36,424 bases of DNA from Acidobacteriota bacterium (GCA_018269025.1 JAFDVN010000102.1:1-36424); one strand, 5' to 3'. Counted from the first letter of the stretch, positions 1 through 7,973 are shown. Translations and numbers: made by a program. Notes: generated by a model not told the origin, from the letters alone.

Positions 1-247
1 GAGGATAGGGAATTCAAAAGCCCCATTTGGGTTGGAGCCCGGGAGCAAGCTGACCTCCAGGGGGTAGGCTTCGGCCCTCCAGGTGACGGGCGAGGGGTGG
101 AAATGGGGCGAGTGGGCGTCTGCATGGGTCATTTCTGGCCCTCAGCGTCCCCCATTTGCCCCGGCGGATCAAGGGCGGGCGCGGCTCGCCTTGCCCCCTG
201 GTTCGAGGGCTCGCTTCTCGGGTGGTTATCGTGGGATCGCAATCCCC
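1..247. other. Left flank of the IS91-type transposase, no gene seen
   Basis: No convincing coding region is visible here; the short open frames have no recognisable protein content. Just past the transposase stop codon, positions 233-246 form a perfect small hairpin (GGGAT, loop of 4, ATCCC). Further out, a GAAC tetranucleotide on the minus strand lies at 201-204 and a CAAG at 190-193. IS91-family elements are known to end next to GAAC or CAAG on the side downstream of the transposase, so the element may end near 190-205. This boundary is an inference. Confidence 0.3.
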
Positions 248-1710
248 CTACGGCGGTCGCTCCTTTCGCTCCACGCAAGCGAGGATGGCCTTGATGGTTT
301 TGGCTTCGGTGATCCATGCGATGCGCGCCATGCGGCCGTGGCATTCGGGGCAATCGAAGACATCCACCTGGAACACCTTCAGCAGCAGTTCAGCCCAGGG
401 AACCCAGCGGCGGCGAATCGTCTTGCCGGTGCGGGTCTCCTGATAGACGACGCTGTGGCCGCAGCCGCGATCCTCGTCGGGAGGCTCGGGCACGATGCGC
501 GAACGGATCTTGGCGTGGGGGGCGAGGACACCGTAGTAGTGGACGAGGTGCATCCGCGGCGGCGGCACCAGGGCCGCGAGGCGGGCCACTACCTCCTGCC
601 CGCTGAAGAAGAGGACGCGGGTGCCATCGGACCACGGGGCTTTAAGTTCGAAGGCGTAGCGGCCATCCACGGTTTCGTGGAGGCGGCCCTTGGCGAGGGG
701 TGGACGCAAGAGGTACCTGCACAGCCGCTCGCGGTGCAGGCGGTTGTGGGCCGAGACGCGCACGGCGGTGTCGAGGGTGAATCCTAGAGCGCGGCCCACG
801 CGCTCGACCAGAGCGGGAGCGCGGACGGGGGCATCCTGCAGGCGCACGGGCTTCGCGCCCGCGCGGCCAAAGACGAGCGTGCCGGTTAAGGAAGCCCGGG
901 CCATCTCTGCGAGCGAACCACTCCGCTGGGCGACGGGGTCTTCCTCGTCGGGCGCGTCCTCCAGCCACACGCCGCGCCGGTGGAGCAGGGCCAGCACGGC
1001 TTTCGCGACGCGGGCCACGACGCGGTTCAAGTCCTCCAGCGTGGGCGGAGGCAGTTCGAAGAAGGTGGGAGTCCCGAAGGCGTCCCTCGCGTAGACGCCA
1101 TCCAGCACCAGGGAATGGAAGTGGATATTCAGGTTCAAGGACGACCCGAAGCGCTGCACCGCGATCAGCGCGCCAGGGAGGGCATGGCGCGTAGAGAGGA
1201 GGCCCAGCACTTTTCGCGCCCGCAGGCGGAGGAAACGGAACACCTCGCGCATCGCCGCCGACGACACGGCGCGAAGCAACTTGCCATCGTAGGCCAGCAG
1301 GTACCGCAGGGCGCGGGGCAGGCTCAGGACCCACTGCCGGAGCGGCACGGGCGGCAGCACCCGCTCGCAGAGCCACGCCGCGCCCTGCTCCATGCGCCGC
1401 CCGCCGCAGGAGGGGCAAAACCCTCGGCCTTTGCAGGAAAAGGCAACGAGGCGGTCATGCCCGCACTCCAGACAACGCACCCGCGCAAAGCCAAACTCCA
1501 GGAGCCCACACCGGAGGTAGCGCTCGAATTCGTGGCACACGAAGTGGGGAAGCGGCCTGCCCGTGGCTTCGCAGGCATCCCGCACCTCCGGCCAATGCCG
1601 TTGGACGCAGGCATAGGTGATGCTGCGGTTGGGGCACCGAGGCTGATAGTCGTGGGACGAAGCCACGACATCATTATTCGTTTATTTTTCGCAATTATTA
1701 CAGCCCCATG
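200..1710 (-). mobile_element. IS91-family insertion sequence (approximate limits)
   Basis: The span holds one complete IS91-type transposase gene read on the minus strand. Elements of this family transpose by a rolling-circle mechanism, carry no terminal inverted repeats and make no target duplication, so the ends cannot be read from repeats. The left limit is set at a GAAC tetranucleotide (201-204, minus strand) beyond a small hairpin that follows the stop codon. The right limit is set at the edge of an AT-rich stretch (about 1670-1705) that contrasts with the GC-rich surroundings and probably holds the transposase promoter. Both limits are tentative. Confidence 0.45.
248..1666 (-). CDS. 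IS91 family transposase
   Basis: A 472-residue HUH/Y2-type transposase that nicks and joins single strands during rolling-circle transposition. The N-terminal third carries a zinc-binding domain with Cys pairs (CLECGH, then CPSCGG). The middle carries the HUH metal-binding signature in NIHFHSLVLDG. A candidate catalytic tyrosine lies in CRYLLRPPLA, and a conserved HYYGVLAPHAKIR stretch follows. The length is close to family norms and the frame is intact, so the enzyme may be active. The chosen start is GTG at 1664-1666; an upstream in-frame TAA at 1682-1684 leaves little room for an earlier one. An AT-rich stretch lies directly upstream. The gene is divergent from pyrC. Confidence 0.9.
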   Translation of the reverse strand: MASSHDYQPRCPNRSITYACVQRHWPEVRDACEATGRPLPHFVCHEFERYLRCGLLEFGFARVRCLECGHDRLVAFSCKGRGFCPSCGGRRMEQGAAWLCERVLPPVPLRQWVLSLPRALRYLLAYDGKLLRAVSSAAMREVFRFLRLRARKVLGLLSTRHALPGALIAVQRFGSSLNLNIHFHSLVLDGVYARDAFGTPTFFELPPPTLEDLNRVVARVAKAVLALLHRRGVWLEDAPDEEDPVAQRSGSLAEMARASLTGTLVFGRAGAKPVRLQDAPVRAPALVERVGRALGFTLDTAVRVSAHNRLHRERLCRYLLRPPLAKGRLHETVDGRYAFELKAPWSDGTRVLFFSGQEVVARLAALVPPPRMHLVHYYGVLAPHAKIRSRIVPEPPDEDRGCGHSVVYQETRTGKTIRRRWVPWAELLLKVFQVDVFDCPECHGRMARIAWITEAKTIKAILACVERKERPP

Positions 1711-1981
1711 ATGAAGGGTCCAAAGTCCGCCCCGAAGGTTTGCGAAGCTACTCGCCGTGCTGTTTGGCGTGATCGGATGGGTGATGTTCGCCGTCACGCG
1801 CCGCCGGGCGGGTCCCTGGGGCGTGATTTACAGCGCAGGCCTCATCATTCGTCGCGCTCGTCTTCATGCACGCGGTTATTCCACTGTCCATCCTTGGCAC
1901 CTTGTTGGCCGCCTCGCTCCTTTTCAGGAAAGACCCAGCCTTCCCCACAAGCTAAGATTGAAGGGTTGCACCGAGGAACCC
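1667..1981. other. Intergenic region between the transposase and pyrC
   Basis: This 315-base gap starts with an AT-rich run (about 1670-1705) that is likely the transposase promoter. The frame of pyrC stays open upstream to a TGA at 1712-1714 and, from about 1739 to 1850, encodes a hydrophobic stretch (LLAVLFGVIGWVMFAV) followed by arginines. This could be a remnant of a membrane protein or chance. No separate ribosome site supports it. A GAGGA ribosome site for pyrC lies at 1973-1977. Confidence 0.4.
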
Positions 1982-3274
1982 ATGTCCCTGCTCGTCAAGA
2001 ACGCCCGCCTGCTGGATCCCGCCCAGAAGCTCGATGCCGTCGGCTCGCTGCTGGTGGTGGAAGGCGTCGTGATGGCCATCGGGCCGGACGCGGAGCGCGA
2101 TCCCATGACTGCGGGCGCGGAAGTGCTGGACGCGGGCGGAAAGCTGCTCACGCCGGGCTTCATTGATCTCCATGTGCATTTCCGCGAGCCGGGCCAGACG
2201 CGGAAAGAATCCATCGAGACCGGCTCCCGCGCGGCGGTGGCGGGCGGGTTTACGGCCGTCTGCGCCATGGCGAACACCAAGCCCGTGAACGACAGCGTCG
2301 CCATCACCGAGCTGATGCTGGCGCGCGCCGCGAAGGCGGGCCTTTGCCGCTACTTCCCCCTCGGCGCCGTGACGAAGGAGTTCAAAGGCGAAGAGCTCGC
2401 CGACTTCGGCACACTCAAGGGCGCGGGCTGTGTGGCCTTCAGCGACGACGGCCTGCCCATCGTGAGCGCCGAAGTCATGCGCCGCGCCCTGGAATACACC
2501 CGCTGGCTGGAGACGCCTGTCGTCGCCCATGAGGAAGACCCGACACTGGCCGCCAAGGGCTACATGCACGAAGGCCATGTGAGCGCCTCCCTCGGCTGCC
2601 TCGGCATCCCTGCCGCCGCCGAGGAGGCCATGGTGGCCCGCGACATCGTCCTCGCCGAGCACACGGGCGGCCATCTCCATCTCGCCCACATCAGCACCGC
2701 GGGCTCGCTCCGCATGATCCGCGAGGCAAAGAGAAGAGGCCTGCCCGTCACCTGCGAAGTGACGCCTCACCATTTCGCGCTCACCGACAAAGAGCTGATG
2801 AAGTTCGACTCCGACTACAAGATGAACCCGCCGCTTCGCAGCGACGCCGACCTCGATGCGGTGCTGGAAGCCCTCGCCGACGGCACCATTGACGCCATCG
2901 CCACGGACCACGCGCCCCACGGCTGGGATGACAAGGAAGTGGAACTGCCCATCGCCGCCTTCGGCGTCATCGGGCTGGAGACGGCCTTCCCCCTCGCGCT
3001 CGAACTGCTGGTGAACAAGAAGGTCATCAGCCTGGAGCGGGCCGTGGACCTGCTCACCGCCGCGCCAGCCAAGGCCTTCCACCTGGACAAGAAGGGCCTC
3101 GGCTCCTTGAAGGTCGGCCACCCCGCTGACTTCGCGCTCCTGGACCTGGACGCCAAGGTGACCGTGGACCGCGCCTTCATCCAGAGCAAGAGCTACAACA
3201 CGCCCTTCAAGGGCTGGGAGCTTCCCGGCAAAACCCTCGGCACCTGGGTCGCGGGCAAGAAGGTTTGGGGCTAG
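1982..3274 (+). CDS. pyrC: Dihydroorotase (class I)
   Basis: A 430-residue enzyme that cyclises N-carbamoyl-L-aspartate to dihydroorotate, the third step of pyrimidine synthesis, in the cytoplasm. The amidohydrolase barrel shows the metal-binding HVH at residues 64-66 within DLHVHFREPGQTRKE, the VAHEED and HLHLAHIST histidines, and the catalytic aspartate in ATDHAPH near residue 308. All expected metal ligands are present, so it should be catalytically active, unlike the inactive dihydroorotase-like subunits. The ATG at 1982 follows a GAGGA site by 4 bases. The frame continues upstream without a stop, but that extension lacks a ribosome site. The next small gene starts 14 bases after the stop. 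Confidence 0.95.
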   Translation: MSLLVKNARLLDPAQKLDAVGSLLVVEGVVMAIGPDAERDPMTAGAEVLDAGGKLLTPGFIDLHVHFREPGQTRKESIETGSRAAVAGGFTAVCAMANTKPVNDSVAITELMLARAAKAGLCRYFPLGAVTKEFKGEELADFGTLKGAGCVAFSDDGLPIVSAEVMRRALEYTRWLETPVVAHEEDPTLAAKGYMHEGHVSASLGCLGIPAAAEEAMVARDIVLAEHTGGHLHLAHISTAGSLRMIREAKRRGLPVTCEVTPHHFALTDKELMKFDSDYKMNPPLRSDADLDAVLEALADGTIDAIATDHAPHGWDDKEVELPIAAFGVIGLETAFPLALELLVNKKVISLERAVDLLTAAPAKAFHLDKKGLGSLKVGHPADFALLDLDAKVTVDRAFIQSKSYNTPFKGWELPGKTLGTWVAGKKVWG

Positions 3275-3288
3275 GGACTGGAGCGACG

Positions 3289-3459
3289 ATGCCAAAGAAA
3301 CCCAACTACAACTTCGAGAAGCGCCAGCGCGAGATGGCCAAGCAGAAGAAGACCGAGGAAAAGGCCCAGCGCAAGGCGCAGAAGCGTGCCGATGGGAATG
3401 AGGCTGAAGAAGGCACGGCCCAGCTCGACTCTACCGGCGATCCCACCGAAGACGCCTGA
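3289..3459 (+). CDS. Small lysine-rich protein
   Basis: A 56-residue, highly charged protein starting [20 protein letters not shown]. The first 35 residues are basic and predicted helical, and the tail is acidic ([15 protein letters not shown]). Small proteins with this kind of start ([13 protein letters not shown]) occur in many bacteria as conserved hypotheticals; no function is known to me. The gene begins 14 bases after pyrC and ends 5 bases before the next gene, so it is likely cotranscribed with both. The ATG at 3289 is chosen because the protein resemblance begins there, not at the longer open frame that overlaps the pyrC end. Confidence 0.75.
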   Translation: MPKKPNYNFEKRQREMAKQKKTEEKAQRKAQKRADGNEAEEGTAQLDSTGDPTEDA

Positions 3460-3464
3460 TCTCC

Positions 3465-3926
3465 ATGATCACCCTCCTCGTGGACGCGGACGCCTGCCCC
3501 GTGAAGGAGGAGATCTATCGCGTCGCCCGACGCCTGGACCTGAGGGTGATCCTCGTCTCCAACAGCCGCCTGGCGATCCCCAAGGAAGACCGCTTCGAGC
3601 TCGTCGTCGTGGCCAAGGGCGCGCTGGACGCGGCGGATGACTGGATCGCGGATCGGGCGGACGCGGCGAGCATCGTCATCACCCAGGACATCCCCCTCGC
3701 CGCACGGGCCCTGGCGAAAGGCGCAAAGGCGCTGGACCCACGGGGCCGCGTGTTCACGGATGAATCCATCGGCGATGCCCTCGCCACCCGGGACCTCATG
3801 GCCCAGCTCCGCGACATGGGCGAAGTGTCCGGCGGGCCCGCGCCCTTCACCGACAAGGACCGCTCCCGCTTCCTGCAAAGCCTAGATACCGTGGTCCAGA
3901 AGCTGAAGCGCGTCCTGTTACCATAA
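3465..3926 (+). CDS. YaiI/YqxD family protein (DUF188)
   Basis: A 153-residue member of the UPF0178/DUF188 family, recognised from its start ([20 protein letters not shown]), the VSNSRLAIP segment, and the [15 protein letters not shown] region. The family resembles PIN-like nuclease folds, with conserved aspartates near the N terminus (DADACP) and in the middle (ITQD); a nuclease role is suspected but not established. Length is normal. It starts 5 bases after the small lysine-rich gene and appears to be the last gene of the pyrC unit. The end of the protein ([14 protein letters not shown]) is also family-like. Confidence 0.85.
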   Translation: MITLLVDADACPVKEEIYRVARRLDLRVILVSNSRLAIPKEDRFELVVVAKGALDAADDWIADRADAASIVITQDIPLAARALAKGAKALDPRGRVFTDESIGDALATRDLMAQLRDMGEVSGGPAPFTDKDRSRFLQSLDTVVQKLKRVLLP

Positions 3927-3984
3927 GCACAGGTTATTTATTTATCTAGGTGAATAAGTCCATGCTGAAACCTGCGGGGGCGGC

Positions 3985-5061
3985 ATGGGCATGCGAACAG
4001 TTATCGTGGGAAGCGGCTCGGTCCTGCCGCCGCGTGTCGTGGCGAACGCGGCCTTCCTTCAGCACGAGTTCCTGGACGCCGACGGATCGCCCATTCCAAA
4101 GGCCAATGCGGACATTCTGGCTCAATTCGAAGCCATTACCGGCATCCAGGAACGGCGCTACGCCGCCGAGGACCAAGTCTGTTCAGACCTTGCTCTGCTC
4201 GCCGCCCGGGATGCGCTCGCGTCGTCAAACCTGGATCCCGAATCCCTGGATGGGCTGATCGTCGCGCAGAATTTCGGCGATGTGCGACTTGGCAGCACCC
4301 AGTGCGACTTGGTGCCCTCCCTCGCCGCGCGGGTGAAGGCGGGGCTCGGCCTCCGCAACCCCGACTGCGCGGCCTTCGACCTCATCTTCGGCTGCCCCGG
4401 TTGGGTGCAAGGCGTCATCCAGGCAGACGCCATGGTCCGTTCCGGCCAAGCGAGGCGCCTCATGGTCATCGGCGCGGACACGCTATCCCGCGTCTCGGAT
4501 CCCCACGATCGCGACAGCCTCATCTACGCCGACGGCGCGGGTGCGGTGATCCTTGAGAGCCGGGAGACGACGGACGGCATCCTCGCCAGCGCTTCCCGCT
4601 CCCATGCCGTGGAAGGGTCCTGCCTTCTCACGACAGGCCCATCGTTCAAAAAGGACGCCTTCCCGGGCGAACGGTTCATCAAGATGGAGGGCCGCAAGCT
4701 CTACCGCTTCGCTGTCCAGCAAGTTCCCATCGCGCTCAAAGCCGCGCTGGACAAGGCCGGTGTGAAGCTCGCCGAGGTATCGAAGATCCTCATCCACCAG
4801 GCCAACCTCAAGATGGACGAAGCCATAGTGGATGGACTCTACGCCCTCGAAGGCTTGAAAGCCCCCGAAGGCGTGATGCCCATGACCATCGCGACGCTCG
4901 GCAACAGCAGCGTCGCCACCGTGCCCACGCTGCTCGACCTCATCACCAAAGGCCAATTGGATGGCCACACGATCCAACCCGGCGATCTCGTCCTCTTTGC
5001 TTCCGTCGGCGCGGGGATGCACATCAACGCGGTGGTGTATCGGGTGCCCAAGGGCGAATAA
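3985..5061 (+). CDS. 3-oxoacyl-ACP synthase III family protein
   Basis: A 358-residue thiolase-fold ketosynthase of the FabH type, which condenses a starter acyl-CoA with a malonyl-ACP-like extender. The catalytic triad is visible: Cys137 in FGCPGW, His271 in ILIHQANLKMD and Asn307 in TLGNSSVATVP. It differs from housekeeping FabH in sequence around the active site and stands alone, away from other fatty acid genes, so it may serve a special acyl product. Start could be ATG 3985 or the in-frame ATG 3991. An AT-rich stretch at about 3935-3955 may hold its promoter. The stop codon overlaps the first bases of a palindromic repeat. Confidence 0.88.
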   Translation: MGMRTVIVGSGSVLPPRVVANAAFLQHEFLDADGSPIPKANADILAQFEAITGIQERRYAAEDQVCSDLALLAARDALASSNLDPESLDGLIVAQNFGDVRLGSTQCDLVPSLAARVKAGLGLRNPDCAAFDLIFGCPGWVQGVIQADAMVRSGQARRLMVIGADTLSRVSDPHDRDSLIYADGAGAVILESRETTDGILASASRSHAVEGSCLLTTGPSFKKDAFPGERFIKMEGRKLYRFAVQQVPIALKAALDKAGVKLAEVSKILIHQANLKMDEAIVDGLYALEGLKAPEGVMPMTIATLGNSSVATVPTLLDLITKGQLDGHTIQPGDLVLFASVGAGMHINAVVYRVPKGE

Positions 5062-5116
5062 CAGGGATGAAGGGGACGGGTCCTGCCTTATCCCCTTCAT
5101 CCCCTTTATCCCTGTT
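5060..5116. repeat. Palindromic 9-nt-unit repeat, copy A
   Basis: The left arm (5060-5077) and right arm (5090-5116) form a hairpin; 16 of the 18 outer positions match. The right arm is built from units of 9 bases of the type CCCCTTCAT / CCCCTTTAT. The element starts within the stop codon of the FabH-like gene. It shares sequence and orientation (long arm on the right) with the copy at 5473-5537. Confidence 0.8.
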
Positions 5117-5195
5117 GATTCCATCTCTCTCTTCCATGGGCCGACACTCAGGCACGCGGGTGACGCCCCGACAGGTTCAGGTCCATGCTGTTTCC

Positions 5196-5483
5196 ATGGC
5201 CTTCCGCGCCTTCCACAAACCCCCGCCGCCGGAACCGGTCCCCATCTTCGGAGAACCTCCCATTCCCTTGGAATTCCTCCGGGACTTGTTCGCTTGGCTT
5301 GAACGGCCGGAGGCTCCCACCTGCACCCACGCCCACAAGGACACCATCCGCTTCCTCGTGGACCGCGACCTTCCCGCAGAGCCCGTGCTCAAGTGGCTCC
5401 GCGCCGGTGGCGGCTATTGCGACTGCAAGGTGGTAACCGAAGTCGCGGGGAAGTGGCGCGAAAAACAAGTTGAACAGGGATGA
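5196..5483 (+). CDS. DUF2695 family protein
   Basis: A 95-residue protein recognised as DUF2695-like from the ending LKWLRAGGGYCDCKVVTEV and the CTHAHKDTIRFL segment; Cys and His residues in these parts could bind a metal. No function is established for the family. The start is uncertain: ATG 5196 is chosen because the conserved part follows, but in-frame ATGs exist at 5136 and at 5067, the latter inside the repeat. The last three residues and the stop codon are encoded by the downstream palindromic repeat. The gene lies between two direct copies of that repeat, which suggests it arrived as a unit or that the repeats target gene ends. Confidence 0.72.
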   Translation: MAFRAFHKPPPPEPVPIFGEPPIPLEFLRDLFAWLERPEAPTCTHAHKDTIRFLVDRDLPAEPVLKWLRAGGGYCDCKVVTEVAGKWREKQVEQG

Positions 5484-5537
5484 AGGGGATGGATAGGTGG
5501 CAGTTCATCCCCTTCATCCCTTTCATCCCTGTGAATT
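5473..5537. repeat. Palindromic 9-nt-unit repeat, copy B
   Basis: The arms 5474-5493 and 5513-5532 match at 18 of 20 positions, around a short spacer. The right arm shows the 9-base period (CCCCTTCAT, CCCTTTCAT, CCCTGTGAA). It has the same orientation as copy A. Its left end encodes the last codons of the DUF2695 gene and its right end overlaps the stop codon (5536-5538) of the RNA methyltransferase gene on the other strand. The hairpin could act as a bidirectional terminator. Confidence 0.8.
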
Positions 5538-6330
5538 AAATTCCTTCCCGGTGCCCCGTCATCTGGTACATGAGGATGGCTCCGGCGGCGGCGACATTGA
5601 GGCTGTCCACGGCGTGGGCCATGGGGATGACGACGCGGCGGTCGCAGCGGAGGAGCCAGGCGGGGTCAAGGCCGGAGCCTTCGGGGCCGAGGACGAGCGC
5701 GCATCGGGGGGCGGGTTGCCAGCTATGGGCCACCTCGCTGCCGGGGCCCAACGCCGCCCCGACGATTTCACCCCCACGCCCTCGCCAACGCGCGAGCAGC
5801 TCGCCAGGTTCCTCCATGCGCCAAGCGGGCAACCGCCAGGCCGCGCCCATGGACACGCGGAGGGTGCGGCGACTCCAGAGGTCGGGCCCCTTGCCTAGCA
5901 GAACCCCATCCAGCCCTAACGCGGCGGCGCTGCGGAGCAGCAGGCCGAGGTTCTCGGCGTCATCCAGGCGCGGAAGCACGAGCAGGCGATCACAGGAGAG
6001 CAACGCTTCCTCGGGGGGCTGGGGCGGCACCTCCGCGCAGGCGAGCACCCCACGATGGAAGGGGAAGCCCGCCACGGCGTGAAGCTCTTCTTCCGGCGCC
6101 ACGAGCAGCACGGCTGTGGAGGGCATCTGGGGCTTCAGCTGTTCGGCGAGGGCGGGCGTGGTGGCGACGGAATGCACGACGAGGTGGCCCGCGCGGCCCG
6201 CTCGAAGGAGATCCTCCACGAGGATGCGACCTTCGGCGATGAAGACTTCCTGCTCCCCCATCTTCCGCCGCCCAGCGGACCGGAGATCCCGGTAGGGCGA
6301 CCAGAGCGGGTGGTCCGTGGCGAAGGGCAT
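5536..6330 (-). CDS. SpoU/TrmH family RNA 2'-O-methyltransferase
   Basis: A 264-residue methyltransferase of the SPOUT class that adds a methyl group to a ribose 2'-OH of rRNA or tRNA, using SAM bound in a knotted fold. The three signature motifs are seen: LDDAENLGLLLRSAAALG near the middle, LVLGPEGSGL, and IPMAHAVDSLNVAAAGAI near the end. An N-terminal substrate-binding part (EVFIAEGRILVEDLL) resembles the RlmB/TsnR type. The exact target nucleotide cannot be told. It is convergent with the DUF2695 gene, and its stop codon lies in the repeat between them. It starts 15 bases downstream of the end of the HutD-like gene, so the two may be cotranscribed. Confidence 0.9.
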   Translation of the reverse strand: MPFATDHPLWSPYRDLRSAGRRKMGEQEVFIAEGRILVEDLLRAGRAGHLVVHSVATTPALAEQLKPQMPSTAVLLVAPEEELHAVAGFPFHRGVLACAEVPPQPPEEALLSCDRLLVLPRLDDAENLGLLLRSAAALGLDGVLLGKGPDLWSRRTLRVSMGAAWRLPAWRMEEPGELLARWRGRGGEIVGAALGPGSEVAHSWQPAPRCALVLGPEGSGLDPAWLLRCDRRVVIPMAHAVDSLNVAAAGAILMYQMTGHREGI

Positions 6331-6345
6331 GGGCCTATTCTGCGC

Positions 6346-6924
6346 TCAGCGAGGGTCCAGGCGCACGAGAAGGCAGTGGCCTTCCGGCGAATGGCATTCA
6401 ACATCCACGGCTTCATGCTCCAGGCGCAGCGCCTCCAGGGGTTCCAGAGCGAGGTTCAAAGGTCGGATCGTCCACGATCCGTTCATGGCGATGAGCCAAA
6501 CCGTGGGCCCCGAAGGAATGGATACCGGGCCTTCGAGAGCGGTTAGGACGCGGACTTCCTGCCGCACTCGCGCGTGGTCGCTGATGACGCCGAAGTCGCG
6601 CACGGGACCTTGGGTGAGCGTGGCACGAGCCTCCCACGCGCCATCGAAGGCGACCGGCTCGAAGAGCGCGTCGAGGCGGACCTGACCCTGGCTCCCAAAA
6701 TCGAGGTCGAGGCCTTGGCCTTCCACCATCAACAGCGTGCGGTCATAACCCTCAAAGCGCGAAAAAGGCCCAGACCGCTCCACCCTCGCCATGCTCAGTC
6801 GCCACAGGAAGTCGTCGGCGAGGGTCGCATCTGGAGGCTCGATGGCGATCTGCTCGGTCACGCCACCGCCGTCCTTCCAGGGCATCGCCTGATAGTCGCG
6901 TGGGCGCAGATGCTGGAAAGCCAT
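6346..6924 (-). CDS. HutD/Ves family protein
   Basis: A 192-residue cupin-like protein of the HutD/Ves family. Family marks are MPWKDGGGVTEQIAIEP near the N terminus, WRLSMARVERSGPFSRFEGYDR, and LMVEGQGLDLDF. HutD genes often lie with histidine utilisation genes, where a role in controlling formiminoglutamate level has been proposed; Ves in E. coli is cold-induced. No hut genes occur here, so the family name does not give a function. The gene is divergent from the LysR regulator with 69 bases between starts, which makes it a possible target of that regulator. The RNA methyltransferase follows 15 bases downstream. Confidence 0.85.
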   Translation of the reverse strand: MAFQHLRPRDYQAMPWKDGGGVTEQIAIEPPDATLADDFLWRLSMARVERSGPFSRFEGYDRTLLMVEGQGLDLDFGSQGQVRLDALFEPVAFDGAWEARATLTQGPVRDFGVISDHARVRQEVRVLTALEGPVSIPSGPTVWLIAMNGSWTIRPLNLALEPLEALRLEHEAVDVECHSPEGHCLLVRLDPR

Positions 6925-6952
6925 GGTCCATTATTCCTTGGGCCTTCCTTTT

Positions 6953-6985
6953 TTTCTTTGCGTCCTTCGCGCCTTTGCGGTTCAA
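6953..6985 (+). repeat. Single-arm 9-nt-unit repeat (half copy)
   Basis: The stretch reads as three 9-base units close to TTTGCGTCC / TTCGCGCCT / TTGCGGTTC. It lies in the 69-base gap between the divergent HutD-like and LysR genes. No inverted partner is visible, so it is a half element compared with the hairpin copies elsewhere in the window. It may overlap promoter or operator positions for both genes. Confidence 0.5.
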
Positions 6986-6993
6986 CGGTAGCT

Positions 6994-7899
6994 ATGACCC
7001 GCAAACTGCCCCGACACCTCACCTGGCTCGAAGCCTTCGCGGCGGCGGTGGAGACGGGGTCGCTGGAAGGCGCGGCCCAGCATCTCGGCGTCGCCCGATC
7101 CGTGGTGAGCGAGCACCTGAAGGCCCTGGAGGAATCCCTGGGGGGAGATGAGCCGCTGCTGGAACGGGCCGCGGGCAAGCGCCTGCGCCTCACGGCCCGG
7201 GGAGAGCGGCTTTACGAAGCGGCCGAGGGGCCACTGCACCAGCTCAACCTGCGCCGCCTGCGAGATCTTGCGTCGCCGGAACTCAGCCTGCGTCTTGGGC
7301 TCAATCCGACTCTCTCGGATTTCCTCCTCGCGCCCCTCGCAGATGAACTTTCATCCAAGGGCATCAAGGTGGAAGTCAGCTTCGGCGGTGCCTTCGAGTT
7401 GGTGCGGCAGGTGCAGACCCACCAATTAGACCTCGCCTTGGGCTTCACCCCCCTTCCGCCCCACCGGGGCGTGGAAAACCGCACCTTGCTCCGCCTCCCC
7501 TTCGTCATCCTGGCCGCGCCGGACGCGCCCCTACCGAAGAAGGCCAAACTCCGGGTCGCGGACCTCGCAGGGGTGCCCTTCGTGGATTGGCTTCGGGATG
7601 ATCCCTACGGCGGGGCCAACAGCGCGCGCTTCGCGGCGGCGGGGATCCAGGCCAAGGAAGCGGCTCGGGTGGAGAGCTTCCTTCATCTGTTCGCCGTCCT
7701 GCGGGCCTATCGGGGTTGCGCCATTGCGCCGGATCTGCGGCGGCTTGGAGCCTTCCCCAAGGACCTGCGCGTCCTCCCGCTGGTGGAGCGCGAGCCCCAG
7801 GCCGTGGAGATCGTGGCGCTCTTCCCGGCGGAGGGCGCGTCCCCGGCGGCGGAGCTCGCACTGAAACGCCTCGCGAGGCAAGTTCGGGCTCGTCGGTAA
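6994..7899 (+). CDS. LysR family transcriptional regulator
   Basis: A 301-residue DNA-binding regulator. The N-terminal winged helix-turn-helix covers about residues 6-64 (FAAAVETGSLEGAAQHLGVA, then SVVSEHLKALEESLGG). The remainder is the effector-binding domain (ELSLRLGLNPTLSDFLLAPL; DLALGFTPLP). ATG 6994 is chosen because the helix-turn-helix begins just after it; the open frame extends far upstream but across the divergent gene. It lies directly upstream of the aromatic hydroxylase on the same strand and divergent from the HutD-like gene, so it is likely to control one or both, perhaps in response to an aromatic amino acid. The ligand is inference. Confidence 0.9.
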   Translation: MTRKLPRHLTWLEAFAAAVETGSLEGAAQHLGVARSVVSEHLKALEESLGGDEPLLERAAGKRLRLTARGERLYEAAEGPLHQLNLRRLRDLASPELSLRLGLNPTLSDFLLAPLADELSSKGIKVEVSFGGAFELVRQVQTHQLDLALGFTPLPPHRGVENRTLLRLPFVILAAPDAPLPKKAKLRVADLAGVPFVDWLRDDPYGGANSARFAAAGIQAKEAARVESFLHLFAVLRAYRGCAIAPDLRRLGAFPKDLRVLPLVEREPQAVEIVALFPAEGASPAAELALKRLARQVRARR

Positions 7900-7973
7900 T
7901 CCGACGAATGATCTCGATTTTTTTGGAATTCCGTCTAGGCTGACTCCGCCGTACCTTGGGATGCGAGGCCGCC

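Noticed and set aside
1952-3295. A 447-codon open frame on the minus strand opposite pyrC
   Set aside because: It is a mirror of GC-rich codon use in pyrC. The translation has no recognisable domain, whereas the plus-strand protein has every dihydroorotase motif.
6574-6993. A long N-terminal extension of the LysR frame
   Set aside because: It lies opposite the HutD-like gene and encodes nothing like LysR. The helix-turn-helix starts right after ATG 6994.
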